A DNA stretch of 64,000 nt from Candidatus Zixiibacteriota bacterium (GCA_029860345.1 JAOUBJ010000005.1:248001-312000), one strand, 5' to 3'. Shown: positions 43,301 through 51,852, counted from the stretch's first letter. The notes: generated by a model not told the origin, from the sequence alone. Made by a program: numbers and translations.

Positions 43301-45082
43301 ATGCAACAGCTTACGAACCAAAGACAGCCTTCGCTCGTCAAGCAGTGGACCACCTGGGGACAAGTACGTCCCTCCCGTCTGTGGGCGTTCGCGCTGGTCG
43401 TGATACTGGCCGGCTACTTTGCTCATGCCTGGTCCTACCATCATTATGTCAACGATGATGCCTATATCACGTTTCGCTACAGCCGCTCCCTGGCCGACGG
43501 ACTCGGTCCGTTTTTTAACCTCGACGAGTCGGTAGAGGGGTACACAAGTTTTTCCATGATGGTAATTGTTGCCGGGGCTATTCGTGTCCTCGGTGAACAA
43601 GCAGCCGCACCTGCCGCCAAAGCTATCGGTGTTTTGTCCGGCGCCTTATCAATCATAATCATCTTCTGGTTCACTCGCTTTCTGGCCGCCGGTAAAGGCT
43701 CAGCATCATCGGCCACCTGGTGGGCAATCATCGCCGCGACTCTGGTCGCCCTTAATCCCTGCTTCGCTCTCAACTCAACCAGCGGCCTGGAGACGACCCT
43801 GTTCGCCTTTCTGCTCACTGCCGCGGTCGTACTCGCGACTATAGAGACAACCAAACGGCGTTGGTATGGATCGGGATTTTTGTTCGCAGCCGGCTGCCTG
43901 ACCAGACCCGAAGGTCTCATCCTCTGGTCAGTCTTTGTGGTTGTGCAATTGTTGTTGATCACCGTCGCACCGAAACGTCCAGTTCCACAGGGTTCAGTCG
44001 CGCCTACCGGGCGAGTATCCCTCGCTCGTCTGGTTCTTTCGAACGGAATCATCACACTAAGCGTTATCGTTGCCCATGTTTCCTGGCGTCTGGCGGTGTA
44101 CGAAGGTGAGTGGCTGCCCAACACCTATTACGCAAAACTGGGCGGGTTCCTTCACGAGGGAACCTGGTCATACATAGCTGAAGGTATGCTGCCGGCCGTG
44201 CTCGGCCCGGTCGGACTGATTATCACGTTAGTCGGACTTGGTCTTGGCCGGCGGCTCCTTAAGGAAATGGCCCCGATGATAGCAGTGGCCACTACCGGCT
44301 GTCTGCTACCTCTCGTTACCGGCAAAGACTGGATGCCCGGCTATCGATTGCTGATTCCTTACCTTCCTCTGGTCGCCTGTTCGGTGGCCGTTGGCTGGGG
44401 GACACTCTTTGAACGATTCGCTGAGGGCAAGGCCTGGTTCCGACCGGCCGTTGTACTGAGCATCTGTCTGGCCCTGTGGCTGTTCCACGGCGATCTAAGA
44501 CAGAACCACCGTGAATATGTCGACATCCGATCATCAGGTTACCAAACCGGGCACATCGCCTTAGCCCAATGGCTCAACAGCGACACCCACGATCCCGCCC
44601 GCCCCGTCGCGCTCATGGACATCGGTCTGATCGGCTACCTCTGTCCACAACGCGACATCATCGACATCACCGGCCTGACCGATCGCTTCATCGCCAAGTG
44701 TGAGGGTGGCTTCCTCGACAAGAGATATGACCCCCGATACATCCTTGATCGGCGGCCGGAGTTTGTGGTTCTCACTTTCACCGCACCGGGCGATACCAAA
44801 GCACCTTTGTCACCGCAAGCAGAGCTGTCGTTCTGGACACCTATCGAACGACGCATCTATTATAGCTCTTCCTTCCAAAGCACTTTTGTCAGCCATGATC
44901 TCCCGGAAGCATCAGACGACAACCTCCACCGCCTGGCTCACCGGATCGGCGCCGAACAGGTTTTTGAGCATACCCATCCCGATGCACGCTACCTGCTGGC
45001 CGTCTTCCGCAACCAGGAATTGGCCCAAGGCGGCGAGCAGCATGTATCGAAAACAGAATCCCAGGAGCTGAACCAGCTATAG
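43301..45082 (+). CDS. GT-C family membrane glycosyltransferase
   Basis: 593 residues from ATG 43301 (a GTG at 43289 is possible). Ten or more hydrophobic helices occupy about 25-430. The first periplasmic loop carries NDDAYITFRYSRSLADG and the following VEGYTSFSMM, the signature of GT-C enzymes that use polyprenyl-phosphate sugars (compare DDAYITFR of arabinofuranosyl- and mannosyl-transferases); the Asp pair is the catalytic/metal site. The C-terminal about 170 residues are a soluble periplasmic domain. Substrate unknown; it probably glycosylates a surface lipid or protein. It is chromosomal in style and flanked on the right by the insertion array. Confidence 0.85.
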   Translation: MQQLTNQRQPSLVKQWTTWGQVRPSRLWAFALVVILAGYFAHAWSYHHYVNDDAYITFRYSRSLADGLGPFFNLDESVEGYTSFSMMVIVAGAIRVLGEQAAAPAAKAIGVLSGALSIIIIFWFTRFLAAGKGSASSATWWAIIAATLVALNPCFALNSTSGLETTLFAFLLTAAVVLATIETTKRRWYGSGFLFAAGCLTRPEGLILWSVFVVVQLLLITVAPKRPVPQGSVAPTGRVSLARLVLSNGIITLSVIVAHVSWRLAVYEGEWLPNTYYAKLGGFLHEGTWSYIAEGMLPAVLGPVGLIITLVGLGLGRRLLKEMAPMIAVATTGCLLPLVTGKDWMPGYRLLIPYLPLVACSVAVGWGTLFERFAEGKAWFRPAVVLSICLALWLFHGDLRQNHREYVDIRSSGYQTGHIALAQWLNSDTHDPARPVALMDIGLIGYLCPQRDIIDITGLTDRFIAKCEGGFLDKRYDPRYILDRRPEFVVLTFTAPGDTKAPLSPQAELSFWTPIERRIYYSSSFQSTFVSHDLPEASDDNLHRLAHRIGAEQVFEHTHPDARYLLAVFRNQELAQGGEQHVSKTESQELNQL

Positions 45083-45109
45083 AGTTTTTCTAAGGGTTGC
45101 TACGGGCGA

Positions 45110-45146
45110 TCCCACCAAAAAAAGGATGACCCGTGTAATCCGACTG
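45110..45146. repeat. left-most copy of the insertion-boundary motif
   Basis: CCCACCAAAAAAAGGATGACCCGTGTAATCC, 30 bases after the GT-C stop. It resembles the motif at 46727, 47995 and 49265 (CCCAC...AAAAAAATGACCC.TGTAA). I take it as the left edge of the accreted DNA that extends to tRNA-Glu; the copy is more diverged than the others. Confidence 0.45.
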
Positions 45147-45197
45147 GTGGGCGTGCTAAGAGACGAGATGTGGTCCTGATTTTTCGATGGTAAGGAG

Positions 45198-46265
45198 CTA
45201 CTCCCAAAGTTTTGCCCTTAAAGCGTTTTTGAACACCTTGATATTTGGTTTTTGGGGGATTGGCATTGATTCGTGGTCCGGCTTGAAGACCCACTTTTTT
45301 AAGTCAATCCGTTCCCATCCATACTTTAAGGCAAAACTCCCTCCACTTTCATTGACCAAGTTCCACTTGTAGGTCGGAGTTCTGTATACAATAGGATAAA
45401 TACTCACCAACCATCTTAGGCAAGGGCTTCTCCAGTTTCTCCAACGGACGGTGTAAACCACGCACTCGATTGAAATCAATTGGTTCTTGTCTTCATTGCC
45501 TTCCGTATTAGCTTCTAAACTGGCCTTTGGTGAAAACTCATCAATCATCTTGCTTACATTAGTAACACCCGATATTTCTACTTGGGCCTGAAGAGTCCAT
45601 ATCCACCCTCCGCAATAGGCACCTTCATCTGACTTAAACTGCTTTCGCTCCCCGTTACTCAATACGAATTCGATAATCACAATACCAAGAGCATCTGTAT
45701 CACTAAGGTTGTGCAAGTGGGGGCGAATTGTAAGCCCAGTAGGGATTCCATGCTGAGGATTGGGGATAAGATTGAACTTGATGATCGGCTTTGTCTTTTG
45801 TCGATAAGTGATGAATGCGACAAGAAAAGTAAGGAACAGCACGATGGACGTGAAGTCGGGCAACAGTTCACCTATATCTGTATCCCACCAATCACTAATC
45901 AACGCTGGGATTGATTTGGATTCGTCCTTAACATTTTGCTCGGAATCCGTCAGCGATAGTTCTGGCATAGGAGACGTATCTACCGGTTCGGTCTCGGCGC
46001 CAAATGCGCTGTCTGGACCTGATTCATGGAGCAATGTAGAGTCGAGGATTGTACTGGTCCCCGATGCAAGCTCCTCGTGTAGAGCGAAGGTGCGGCTTGT
46101 ATCAATGCTGTCTGTTCCCGTAGATTCGCTGATCGTATCAGGGTTTTTTCTAACTGTAGAGTCTTGAATTCCGTCTGGTGCCGATCCCGGTGCAATATCC
46201 TGACCCGCAACACTCCTTGACATGAAAAGACCAATCGTAACTATGATCACTGTCATCAGCCGCAT
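45198..46265 (-). CDS. exported protein with one internal membrane helix, unknown
   Basis: 355 residues from ATG 46265 (AGGAGG five bases upstream). Signal-type N-terminus MRLMTVIIVTIGLFMSRSVA. Then a Ser/Thr/Asp/Glu-rich disordered stretch of about 110 residues, a membrane helix (LPDFTSIVLFLTFLVAFITYRQ), and a C-terminal domain of about 200 residues with beta character (IIKFNLIPNPQHGIPTGLTI, LGIVIIEFVLSNGER, SIECVVYTVRWRNWRSPC). It lies between two boundary motifs (45110 and 46727) and may be cargo of the left-most insertion. Function unknown. Confidence 0.6.
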   Translation of the reverse strand: MRLMTVIIVTIGLFMSRSVAGQDIAPGSAPDGIQDSTVRKNPDTISESTGTDSIDTSRTFALHEELASGTSTILDSTLLHESGPDSAFGAETEPVDTSPMPELSLTDSEQNVKDESKSIPALISDWWDTDIGELLPDFTSIVLFLTFLVAFITYRQKTKPIIKFNLIPNPQHGIPTGLTIRPHLHNLSDTDALGIVIIEFVLSNGERKQFKSDEGAYCGGWIWTLQAQVEISGVTNVSKMIDEFSPKASLEANTEGNEDKNQLISIECVVYTVRWRNWRSPCLRWLVSIYPIVYRTPTYKWNLVNESGGSFALKYGWERIDLKKWVFKPDHESMPIPQKPNIKVFKNALRAKLWE

Positions 46266-46559
46266 GGGTTCCTCCTGCTCATCCAAAAATGGTACACCAA
46301 AATATGAAACCTAGAGGGGACTATCAACGATAATCGATCCAGGGCGGATCAGTGACACAAGCGGTTGGTCGAACAGTGACTCTGAACCGCTGTGGATTTC
46401 CGATACGTAGCGCATGGATGGGGGCATCGACCCGGTTCAGACTACGGGTCAGAGAAGTTATCCTCAGTGATTAGAATAATCCGACCGTCATTTGACCGGC
46501 GTCCGCACCTTCTGTTCGGTCGTAAGCAAATTGAAGAACTTTTAATCTCGCCGACCCCA

Positions 46560-46587
46560 ATTAAAGGATAAAGCCTTATCCTTTAAT
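46560..46587. repeat. perfect 12-bp inverted repeat, four-base loop
   Basis: ATTAAAGGATAA (46560-46571) and TTATCCTTTAAT (46576-46587) with loop AGCC. It lies in the 460-bp gene-free stretch upstream of the exported-protein gene and 140 bases before the first tandem unit. AT-rich and perfect, it could be a protein-binding site, a recombination site or a hairpin; no T-run of terminator type follows the stem. Confidence 0.55.
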
Positions 46588-47109
46588 CCAAAAAAATCGT
46601 CCCGGATAGCCCCAGAACATAACTTATGGCATAACAATATGTTAACTGGCCCAGCGGATTTTAGCGGCTTACGCTATGTCCAACCTCTCAGCACCCGGCT
46701 GGTCTGGTTGCCGCAACAGATCCTACCCACAAAAAAATGACCCATGTAACCGAGAATTGGAACCAAGTGGCCACCGATTTGATCCAGATGCGCAAGATAA
46801 GCGCCCTCATGTCAACTGGATAGACGCAATCCACGTCGTTCGTTGGGGACGAACCAGTACGGCTGGCGGGTTCCGTGTGGTTCCTCACAGGACCGACATT
46901 TTCTACTGGCCGAAGAGGGTTATTCTCCTGATTGTCAGTAGCCGGTGACGGTCCTTCGTGTTCTTTTCTGCTCACATTACCAGTCCAGTCTGAGGCAGAG
47001 ACGCCTATCGTATCCCCACTCTTTATTCTAATACTCTTGTGATCGAAGCAACGGTCTAACGAAATGACTGCCTGAACGCGGGTTTCCACTGATACGATCT
47101 GTCAGTGGG

Positions 47110-47151
47110 GTGTGGTATTCTGACGGCTAGAATCGGTCAGGGATACCACAC
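47110..47151. promoter_or_regulatory. inverted repeat just upstream of the lipoprotein promoter
   Basis: GTGTGGTATTCTGAC (47110-47124) faces GTCAGGGATACCACAC (47136-47151), a near-perfect inverted repeat with an 11-base centre, ending seven bases before the -35 box. A smaller hairpin (CCACTGA 47086-47092 / TCAGTGG 47102-47108) lies directly upstream. The pair could be an operator; the same arrangement is at 48356-48421 in copy 2. Confidence 0.5.
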
Positions 47152-47158
47152 GGGACGC

Positions 47159-47186
47159 TTGACAAACGGCGATGGAGTGGTATACT
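47159..47186 (+). promoter_or_regulatory. sigma70-type promoter of lipoprotein gene, copy 1
   Basis: TTGACA (47159-47164), 16-base spacer, TATACT (47181-47186), about 40 bases before the ATG at 47228. GGAGG (47215-47219) is the ribosome-binding site. Confidence 0.75.
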
Positions 47187-47227
47187 CTCATGAACGCTAA
47201 GAGACAACTTTACCGGAGGAACAGGCC

Positions 47228-47851
47228 ATGCGACGCTGTCCGATAGTCTTGGCAATCTTGCTCGCACTGTGTGGCTGTGCCACCACGAGCATGCACTCAC
47301 GTCGTAACCGAGAGTTCCGGGATGCAGCCTACAAGAACCTACTGGTAATCGCAGCCTTCGGCGATCTGAGCCTACAAGAGGCGTTGGAGCGTAAAATCCG
47401 TGATGAGCTTGCACTCCTACACGTCAGGTGTGAAATGGGTCACGAAGTCATATTCCCGGGGAAGAGTTACACCGCGGAAGAATACAGCGAATTGATAGAT
47501 TCACTATGGGTCAGGGGCGTATTGATTATTACATCATCTGGATCGGGCTACTCAAAAACCTACATCCCACCGAGTACAAGAACAAAAACGAAGGGGACCG
47601 CGACCCGCACATACGGGGGTGGCTTCAGGTATAACGAGAAGTCTAAGACAACAACGTCAGGTGGTTACAACATCCATAAACCTTGGGCAAGTTTCGTGGC
47701 CGAACTTTACGATGTCAATACGGGTGAGCCGGTCTGGTATGCCACGGCGTCAACGAGGGGTAATGCTTTTGCGAATTTCAAGAACGTGGTCCGATCCATG
47801 GGCGAAAAGACTGTAACAATGCTAGCCAAAGATAGTCTTCTTATTAGGTAG
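47228..47851 (+). CDS. small lipoprotein (DUF4136/CsgG-like style), copy 1
   Basis: 207 residues. Signal peptide MRRCPIVLAILLALCGC with Cys17 in the lipobox. The body KNLLVIAAFGDLSLQEALERKIRDEL, AEEYSELIDSLWVRGVLII, then a Thr/Ser/Gly-rich loop (TKTKGTATRTYGGGFRYNEK) and WASFVAELYDVNTGEPVWYATA...FKNVVRSMGEKTVTMLAKDSLL resembles periplasmic lipoproteins whose fold has two strands around a helix and that end with an xVWxA-type strand. Outer-membrane or periplasmic, function unknown. It has its own promoter and is duplicated exactly at 48498-49121, so dosage is doubled. It is the only intact gene of the repeat unit. Confidence 0.8.
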   Translation: MRRCPIVLAILLALCGCATTSMHSRRNREFRDAAYKNLLVIAAFGDLSLQEALERKIRDELALLHVRCEMGHEVIFPGKSYTAEEYSELIDSLWVRGVLIITSSGSGYSKTYIPPSTRTKTKGTATRTYGGGFRYNEKSKTTTSGGYNIHKPWASFVAELYDVNTGEPVWYATASTRGNAFANFKNVVRSMGEKTVTMLAKDSLLIR

Positions 47852-47915
47852 ACTTCCCGCTGAGGAATTTCGTTGTCTGTCCTGAGTGCCAAGGTCCGGT
47901 AACGGGCAGCGGCTC
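47850..47915 (+). pseudogene. scar of serine recombinase gene (zinc-ribbon segment), copy 1
   Basis: These 66 bases match 61676-61741 inside the intact recombinase gene with four mismatches. They encode the same peptide DFPLRNFxVCPECQGPVTG in frame, starting two bases before the lipoprotein stop ends. After SGS the similarity is lost, though the frame stays open to a SVPTT peptide that also occurs in the recombinase. It is a remnant of a related recombinase. Confidence 0.85.
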
Positions 47916-48428
47916 TAATGTAACACCTTACCGACACCTGCAATCGCCGTTGGCAATTTGCTCTGAGGCTGTGTTTGTCATGAGTGTTCCCACCACCCCA
48001 AAAAAAATGACCCATGTAACCGAGAATTGGAACCAAGTGGCCACCGATTTGATCCAGATGCGCAAGATAAGCGCCCTCATGTCAACTGGATAGACGCAAT
48101 CCACGTCGTTCGTTGGGGACGAACCAGTACGGCTGGCGGGTTCCGTGTGGTTCCTCACAGGACCGACATTTTCTACTGGCCGAAGAGGGTTATTCTCCTG
48201 ATTGTCAGTAGCCGGTGACGGTCCTTCGTGTTCTTTTCTGCTCACATTACCAGTCCAGTCTGAGGCAGAGACGCCTATCGTATCCCCACTCTTTATTCTA
48301 ATACTCTTGTGATCGAAGCAACGGTCTAACGAAATGACTGCCTGAACGCGGGTTTCCACTGATACGATCTGTCAGTGGGGTGTGGTATTCTGACGGCTAG
48401 AATCGGTCAGGGATACCACACGGGACGC

Positions 48429-48456
48429 TTGACAAACGGCGATGGAGTGGTATACT
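48429..48456 (+). promoter_or_regulatory. sigma70-type promoter of lipoprotein gene, copy 2
   Basis: Same TTGACA-16-TATACT as at 47159-47186, shifted by 1270 bases. Confidence 0.75.
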
Positions 48457-48497
48457 CTCATGAACGCTAAGAGACAACTTTACCGGAGGAACAGGCC

Positions 48498-49121
48498 ATG
48501 CGACGCTGTCCGATAGTCTTGGCAATCTTGCTCGCACTGTGTGGCTGTGCCACCACGAGCATGCACTCACGTCGTAACCGAGAGTTCCGGGATGCAGCCT
48601 ACAAGAACCTACTGGTAATCGCAGCCTTCGGCGATCTGAGCCTACAAGAGGCGTTGGAGCGTAAAATCCGTGATGAGCTTGCACTCCTACACGTCAGGTG
48701 TGAAATGGGTCACGAAGTCATATTCCCGGGGAAGAGTTACACCGCGGAAGAATACAGCGAATTGATAGATTCACTATGGGTCAGGGGCGTATTGATTATT
48801 ACATCATCTGGATCGGGCTACTCAAAAACCTACATCCCACCGAGTACAAGAACAAAAACGAAGGGGACCGCGACCCGCACATACGGGGGTGGCTTCAGGT
48901 ATAACGAGAAGTCTAAGACAACAACGTCAGGTGGTTACAACATCCATAAACCTTGGGCAAGTTTCGTGGCCGAACTTTACGATGTCAATACGGGTGAGCC
49001 GGTCTGGTATGCCACGGCGTCAACGAGGGGTAATGCTTTTGCGAATTTCAAGAACGTGGTCCGATCCATGGGCGAAAAGACTGTAACAATGCTAGCCAAA
49101 GATAGTCTTCTTATTAGGTAG
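48498..49121 (+). CDS. small lipoprotein, copy 2 (identical to copy 1)
   Basis: 207 residues identical to the product of 47228-47851, with the same lipobox (Cys17), promoter, inverted repeats and ribosome-binding site. No difference was found between the copies, so neither has begun to diverge. See copy 1 for domain description. Confidence 0.8.
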   Translation: MRRCPIVLAILLALCGCATTSMHSRRNREFRDAAYKNLLVIAAFGDLSLQEALERKIRDELALLHVRCEMGHEVIFPGKSYTAEEYSELIDSLWVRGVLIITSSGSGYSKTYIPPSTRTKTKGTATRTYGGGFRYNEKSKTTTSGGYNIHKPWASFVAELYDVNTGEPVWYATASTRGNAFANFKNVVRSMGEKTVTMLAKDSLLIR

Positions 49122-49185
49122 ACTTCCCGCTGAGGAATTTCGTTGTCTGTCCTGAGTGCCAAGGTCCGGTAACGGGCAGCGGCTC
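49120..49185 (+). pseudogene. scar of serine recombinase gene, copy 2
   Basis: Exact repeat of 47850-47915, corresponding to 61676-61741 of the intact recombinase gene. Confidence 0.85.
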
Positions 49186-49270
49186 TAATGTAACACCTTA
49201 CCGACACCTGCAATCGCCGTTGGCAATTTGCTCTGAGGCTGTGTTTGTCATGAGTGTTCCCACCACCCCA

Positions 49271-49560
49271 AAAAAAATGACCCCCAAGTAGCTGAGAACT
49301 GGAACCAGATCGTGACCGACATTGCCCGCTTGCACGAGATAAGCGTCACAACATCAATAGGATAGAGGTGTGTTCATAGCTGTACGTCACTTCAGCCGGA
49401 GATTCCAGGCAGTTAATCGCTGGTTCGGGTAGAACTTCTCCTCGGTTGGTGTTACTGGCTGTTGTACGCAAAGGAAGCGGGTTTGCCGCGGCCACGAAAA
49501 TGAAAAGCTCGGACTCTTTTGGCGTTCCGATACGGTGCATCCCCCTCAGTTTATTCCAAG
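49271..49560 (+). repeat. diverged third beginning of the tandem unit
   Basis: AAAAAAATGACCC is followed by sequence that is only partly conserved with 48001-48290. In one frame the unit reads VTENWNQVATDLIQMRKIS and this copy reads VAENWNQIVTDIARLHEIS, a pattern of conservative change that suggests both descend from a translated sequence. No lipoprotein gene follows here. The stretch up to 49652 holds no supported gene. Confidence 0.65.
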
Positions 49561-49652
49561 TCTATTGATTAGATGCGCCACGAACAATTGGACATTGTCA
49601 ATTAGGCATACTCAGTTCGGCAGTGAGATTTAGCGTCCAACTAAGCCGGAGA

Positions 49653-51269
49653 CTATGAAATATCACTTCCGTACTGAGCTGCGATCTGATCGACGATACT
49701 CAACACTGACGGATCATTTTGGAGAACACGTTCTCTAAGGATGTCCGAATCCACCATTTCTGGCAGGGCTTTGTTTAGAGCCTTATCATAACAGATTATT
49801 CGGTGACATAGTTGTCCTTGCTCGATTTCGGTGGCGTCGAACAATATATCGATGAATTCAGAGCCCGATTCAGCCACCTTGCCGGATGCTCTCCATAGAA
49901 ACCGAGGCGTGCTCTCCACAAGCACCGACTTCTTCTCCTCCATTGGAATATCATCTCTTTTTAGTATCTCCGACTTCAGATCTCCGACGCGAATGAGGTA
50001 AACATCCCAATCGATACCTTTTGGAACATCATAGATGCTCTCAGAACTAATCCATCGAATGAGCCCGTCGAATTTCAATACCAAATCATGAATTGTCTCA
50101 AACGGAATCCTGATCTTTTGATATAGGGGTGCGATCAGAATGTCTGGGACTGCCCGTCCCTTATCGGGAGTTCCATCCTCGCCCTGCCAAGACGAGGACA
50201 ACGATAGAACACTCTCGACTGCACCGTTCTCTTCTATCGAAACCGCCTCTCCGTCAAATTCCATTCGAGCAAACGGACCAACCTGATCGTCGTGAGCGTA
50301 AAGCCCATTGATTCTCGAGGCCACCAACTGGAAACTTGTATCGCCATAGGGTTGAATCATATCGCTTCCCAGCCTGAACCCTGTGATCGTCACACCGTGA
50401 TAACCGATGTATATGGCCTTCTCTCCTTGATTGTCATATATCGAGAAAATCATCAGAAGTGGTATCCCTGCTTTCAAATATCCATACACCGTACTTTTCA
50501 ATACATGCTCTTCGGACGCGTTTACCCTGAATGGCTCGAGGCCAACTGCTCTAATGGCATGAAAAATCTGTCGGGTAGACAATCCGCGGTTGGGCATGGC
50601 TCGAGGCTCCAATTCGGATTCCACGAGGTAAGCGAACTTCGTGATTTCTATGGGAGGCGGTATATTGTGCTGAAAGAGCTTTCCCGTTGCCTGGAATGCA
50701 GACCACAAGGCACTCGTGGCACAAGCAGACACTACCTGATCCTGCTCTTGAAACGCGAGTGTACTCACCGAAAGCTCGATTCCAAAAAGATTGACGTCGT
50801 AAGTCCGCTTGTTTGGATAGCTCCTCGGTGTGCCAGCCTCTTCATATGTCCTCAAACATGTGCGACCGACTACAGTGTACGGAATCGGCTTAGCTACGAG
50901 GAAGCCCAGATATGAGCCTTTGTCCTTCAGCTGATTCAGCAATTGATCAGCATTCCCCATAAGCACTGATTCGAATTCTTGCTCACTAAACTCAATAGAA
51001 AAGAAATGTAAACGAGCACAATGTCGACTGTATTTCCTGAAGCAGCGAGCGTAGTAACCCGCGTAGTCGAGCAAAAAATCCCTATCCACATAATTATACT
51101 CCACCACAACGGTCTTAGCATTCACACCCTTTTGGGAAAAATACTCTTCGAAATAGCGGCTATGGTTCTTCTTTTGTAGAAGTTCAAGAGGAGTACGAGA
51201 GTGTTCCGCGAGGAATCTTAGCAAGTCATCAATGGTGTAGGACCACGAGCAGAAATCTTTCTCAGTCAA
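49653..51269 (-). CDS. papain/C39-like cysteine peptidase-type protein, unknown system
   Basis: 538 residues, no signal peptide or membrane helix. QDQVVSACATSALW places a candidate nucleophile Cys183 with Gln178 as oxyanion residue. YHGVTITGFR supplies His291, and YAHDDQVGPF (Asp327 or Asp328) may complete a triad; the order Gln-Cys-His-Asp and spacing fit C39/papain-like peptidases. The N-terminal 170 residues (KTVVVEYNYVDRDFLLDYAGYY, YLGFLVAKPIPYTVVGRTCL) precede the catalytic domain, and about 200 residues follow it. A 57-residue gene lies 23 bases upstream. Its place in an island of restriction genes suggests defence or conflict; substrate unknown. Confidence 0.6.
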   Translation of the reverse strand: MTEKDFCSWSYTIDDLLRFLAEHSRTPLELLQKKNHSRYFEEYFSQKGVNAKTVVVEYNYVDRDFLLDYAGYYARCFRKYSRHCARLHFFSIEFSEQEFESVLMGNADQLLNQLKDKGSYLGFLVAKPIPYTVVGRTCLRTYEEAGTPRSYPNKRTYDVNLFGIELSVSTLAFQEQDQVVSACATSALWSAFQATGKLFQHNIPPPIEITKFAYLVESELEPRAMPNRGLSTRQIFHAIRAVGLEPFRVNASEEHVLKSTVYGYLKAGIPLLMIFSIYDNQGEKAIYIGYHGVTITGFRLGSDMIQPYGDTSFQLVASRINGLYAHDDQVGPFARMEFDGEAVSIEENGAVESVLSLSSSWQGEDGTPDKGRAVPDILIAPLYQKIRIPFETIHDLVLKFDGLIRWISSESIYDVPKGIDWDVYLIRVGDLKSEILKRDDIPMEEKKSVLVESTPRFLWRASGKVAESGSEFIDILFDATEIEQGQLCHRIICYDKALNKALPEMVDSDILRERVLQNDPSVLSIVDQIAAQYGSDIS

Positions 51270-51292
51270 ACTTTGTCCCCCACTTGCAATAA

Positions 51293-51466
51293 CTAATGAG
51301 TTATTATTTTATCGAATTTTTTGGGGTCGATTTGTCTGGCCTTTTTCAGGCGTTCTGTCTGCTTTTGCGTCTGACTCAAAACCAGATCAAGGGCTTCTTT
51401 GCCTGCTTCGCTTTGAATCCACCGAGAAAGTGGCTTTTCCTTTTTGCCGTTGCCATCATTTGTCAT
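51293..51466 (-). CDS. 57-residue charged protein upstream of the peptidase-like gene
   Basis: ATG 51466 with GGAG seven bases upstream (an upstream in-frame Met would add seven residues). The sequence MTNDGNGKKEKPLSRWIQSE...LVLSQTQKQTERLKKARQID is one charged amphipathic helix. It ends 23 bases before the peptidase-like gene, so the two are probably co-transcribed. It might be a regulator, an inhibitor or a substrate of the peptidase; nothing in the sequence decides. Confidence 0.55.
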   Translation of the reverse strand: MTNDGNGKKEKPLSRWIQSEAGKEALDLVLSQTQKQTERLKKARQIDPKKFDKIITH

Positions 51467-51852
51467 TATAATTCTCCAATGCCGCACAAAAACAGATTAA
51501 TGGTCAGTATACAACCTCACAGCGACAAAGTCAACAGGTTTCAATTGACCGTTGGTCACAATGACCCTCAAAGAGAAGTTCAAATACACTCAAGAACAGT
51601 ATCGACGCCAATTTGAACGAACTTTCGCAAGCCAGTCAACAAAAAAGTGCGGCTTAGACTCATTACAAGACAACAACTTGGGAAGACGTCACGACTTCCT
51701 CGAGATGATACCTTAAGTGAGAGTGGCGGAGTTTCGAGCTCTCCGTTTGCGAGATTGGATACCGATTTCCCTGTGTTCAGATACGCTCCAACTACATGGC
51801 TATACCCCTAATATCAAAACGCCCAGCATAAAGGTCAGGTCGTCAATGTTAG
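51467..51852. other. 386-bp gene-free stretch in the island
   Basis: No supported gene; a plus-strand reading at 51717-52007 runs opposite to a better gene and lacks a start signal. It should contain the promoter of the two-gene peptidase operon and the 3' end of the gene at 51853. Confidence 0.45.

Larger units (their letters stand above)
46731..48000 (+). repeat. 1270-bp tandem duplication, copy 1
   Basis: Every position compared between 46731-48000 and 48001-49270 is identical, and the encoded 207-residue proteins are identical. The unit begins AAAAAAATGACCCATG, then holds about 350 bp of non-coding DNA, hairpins and a promoter, the lipoprotein gene, a 66-bp recombinase scar and about 75 bp ending CCCACCACCCCA. 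Homology breaks sharply at 46730/46731. Exact identity implies a recent duplication, gene conversion or an assembly artefact. Confidence 0.95.
48001..49270 (+). repeat. 1270-bp tandem duplication, copy 2
   Basis: Head-to-tail second copy of the unit at 46731-48000. It is followed immediately by a diverged third beginning (49271 onward: AAAAAAATGACCC...), so the array has at least two full and one decayed repeat. Confidence 0.95.

Noticed and set aside
46688-47089. Minus-strand 133-codon reading in each tandem unit (also 47928-48359)
   Set aside because: No ribosome-binding site. It runs opposite to the frame that shows conservative changes relative to the diverged third copy, and it crosses the unit boundary.
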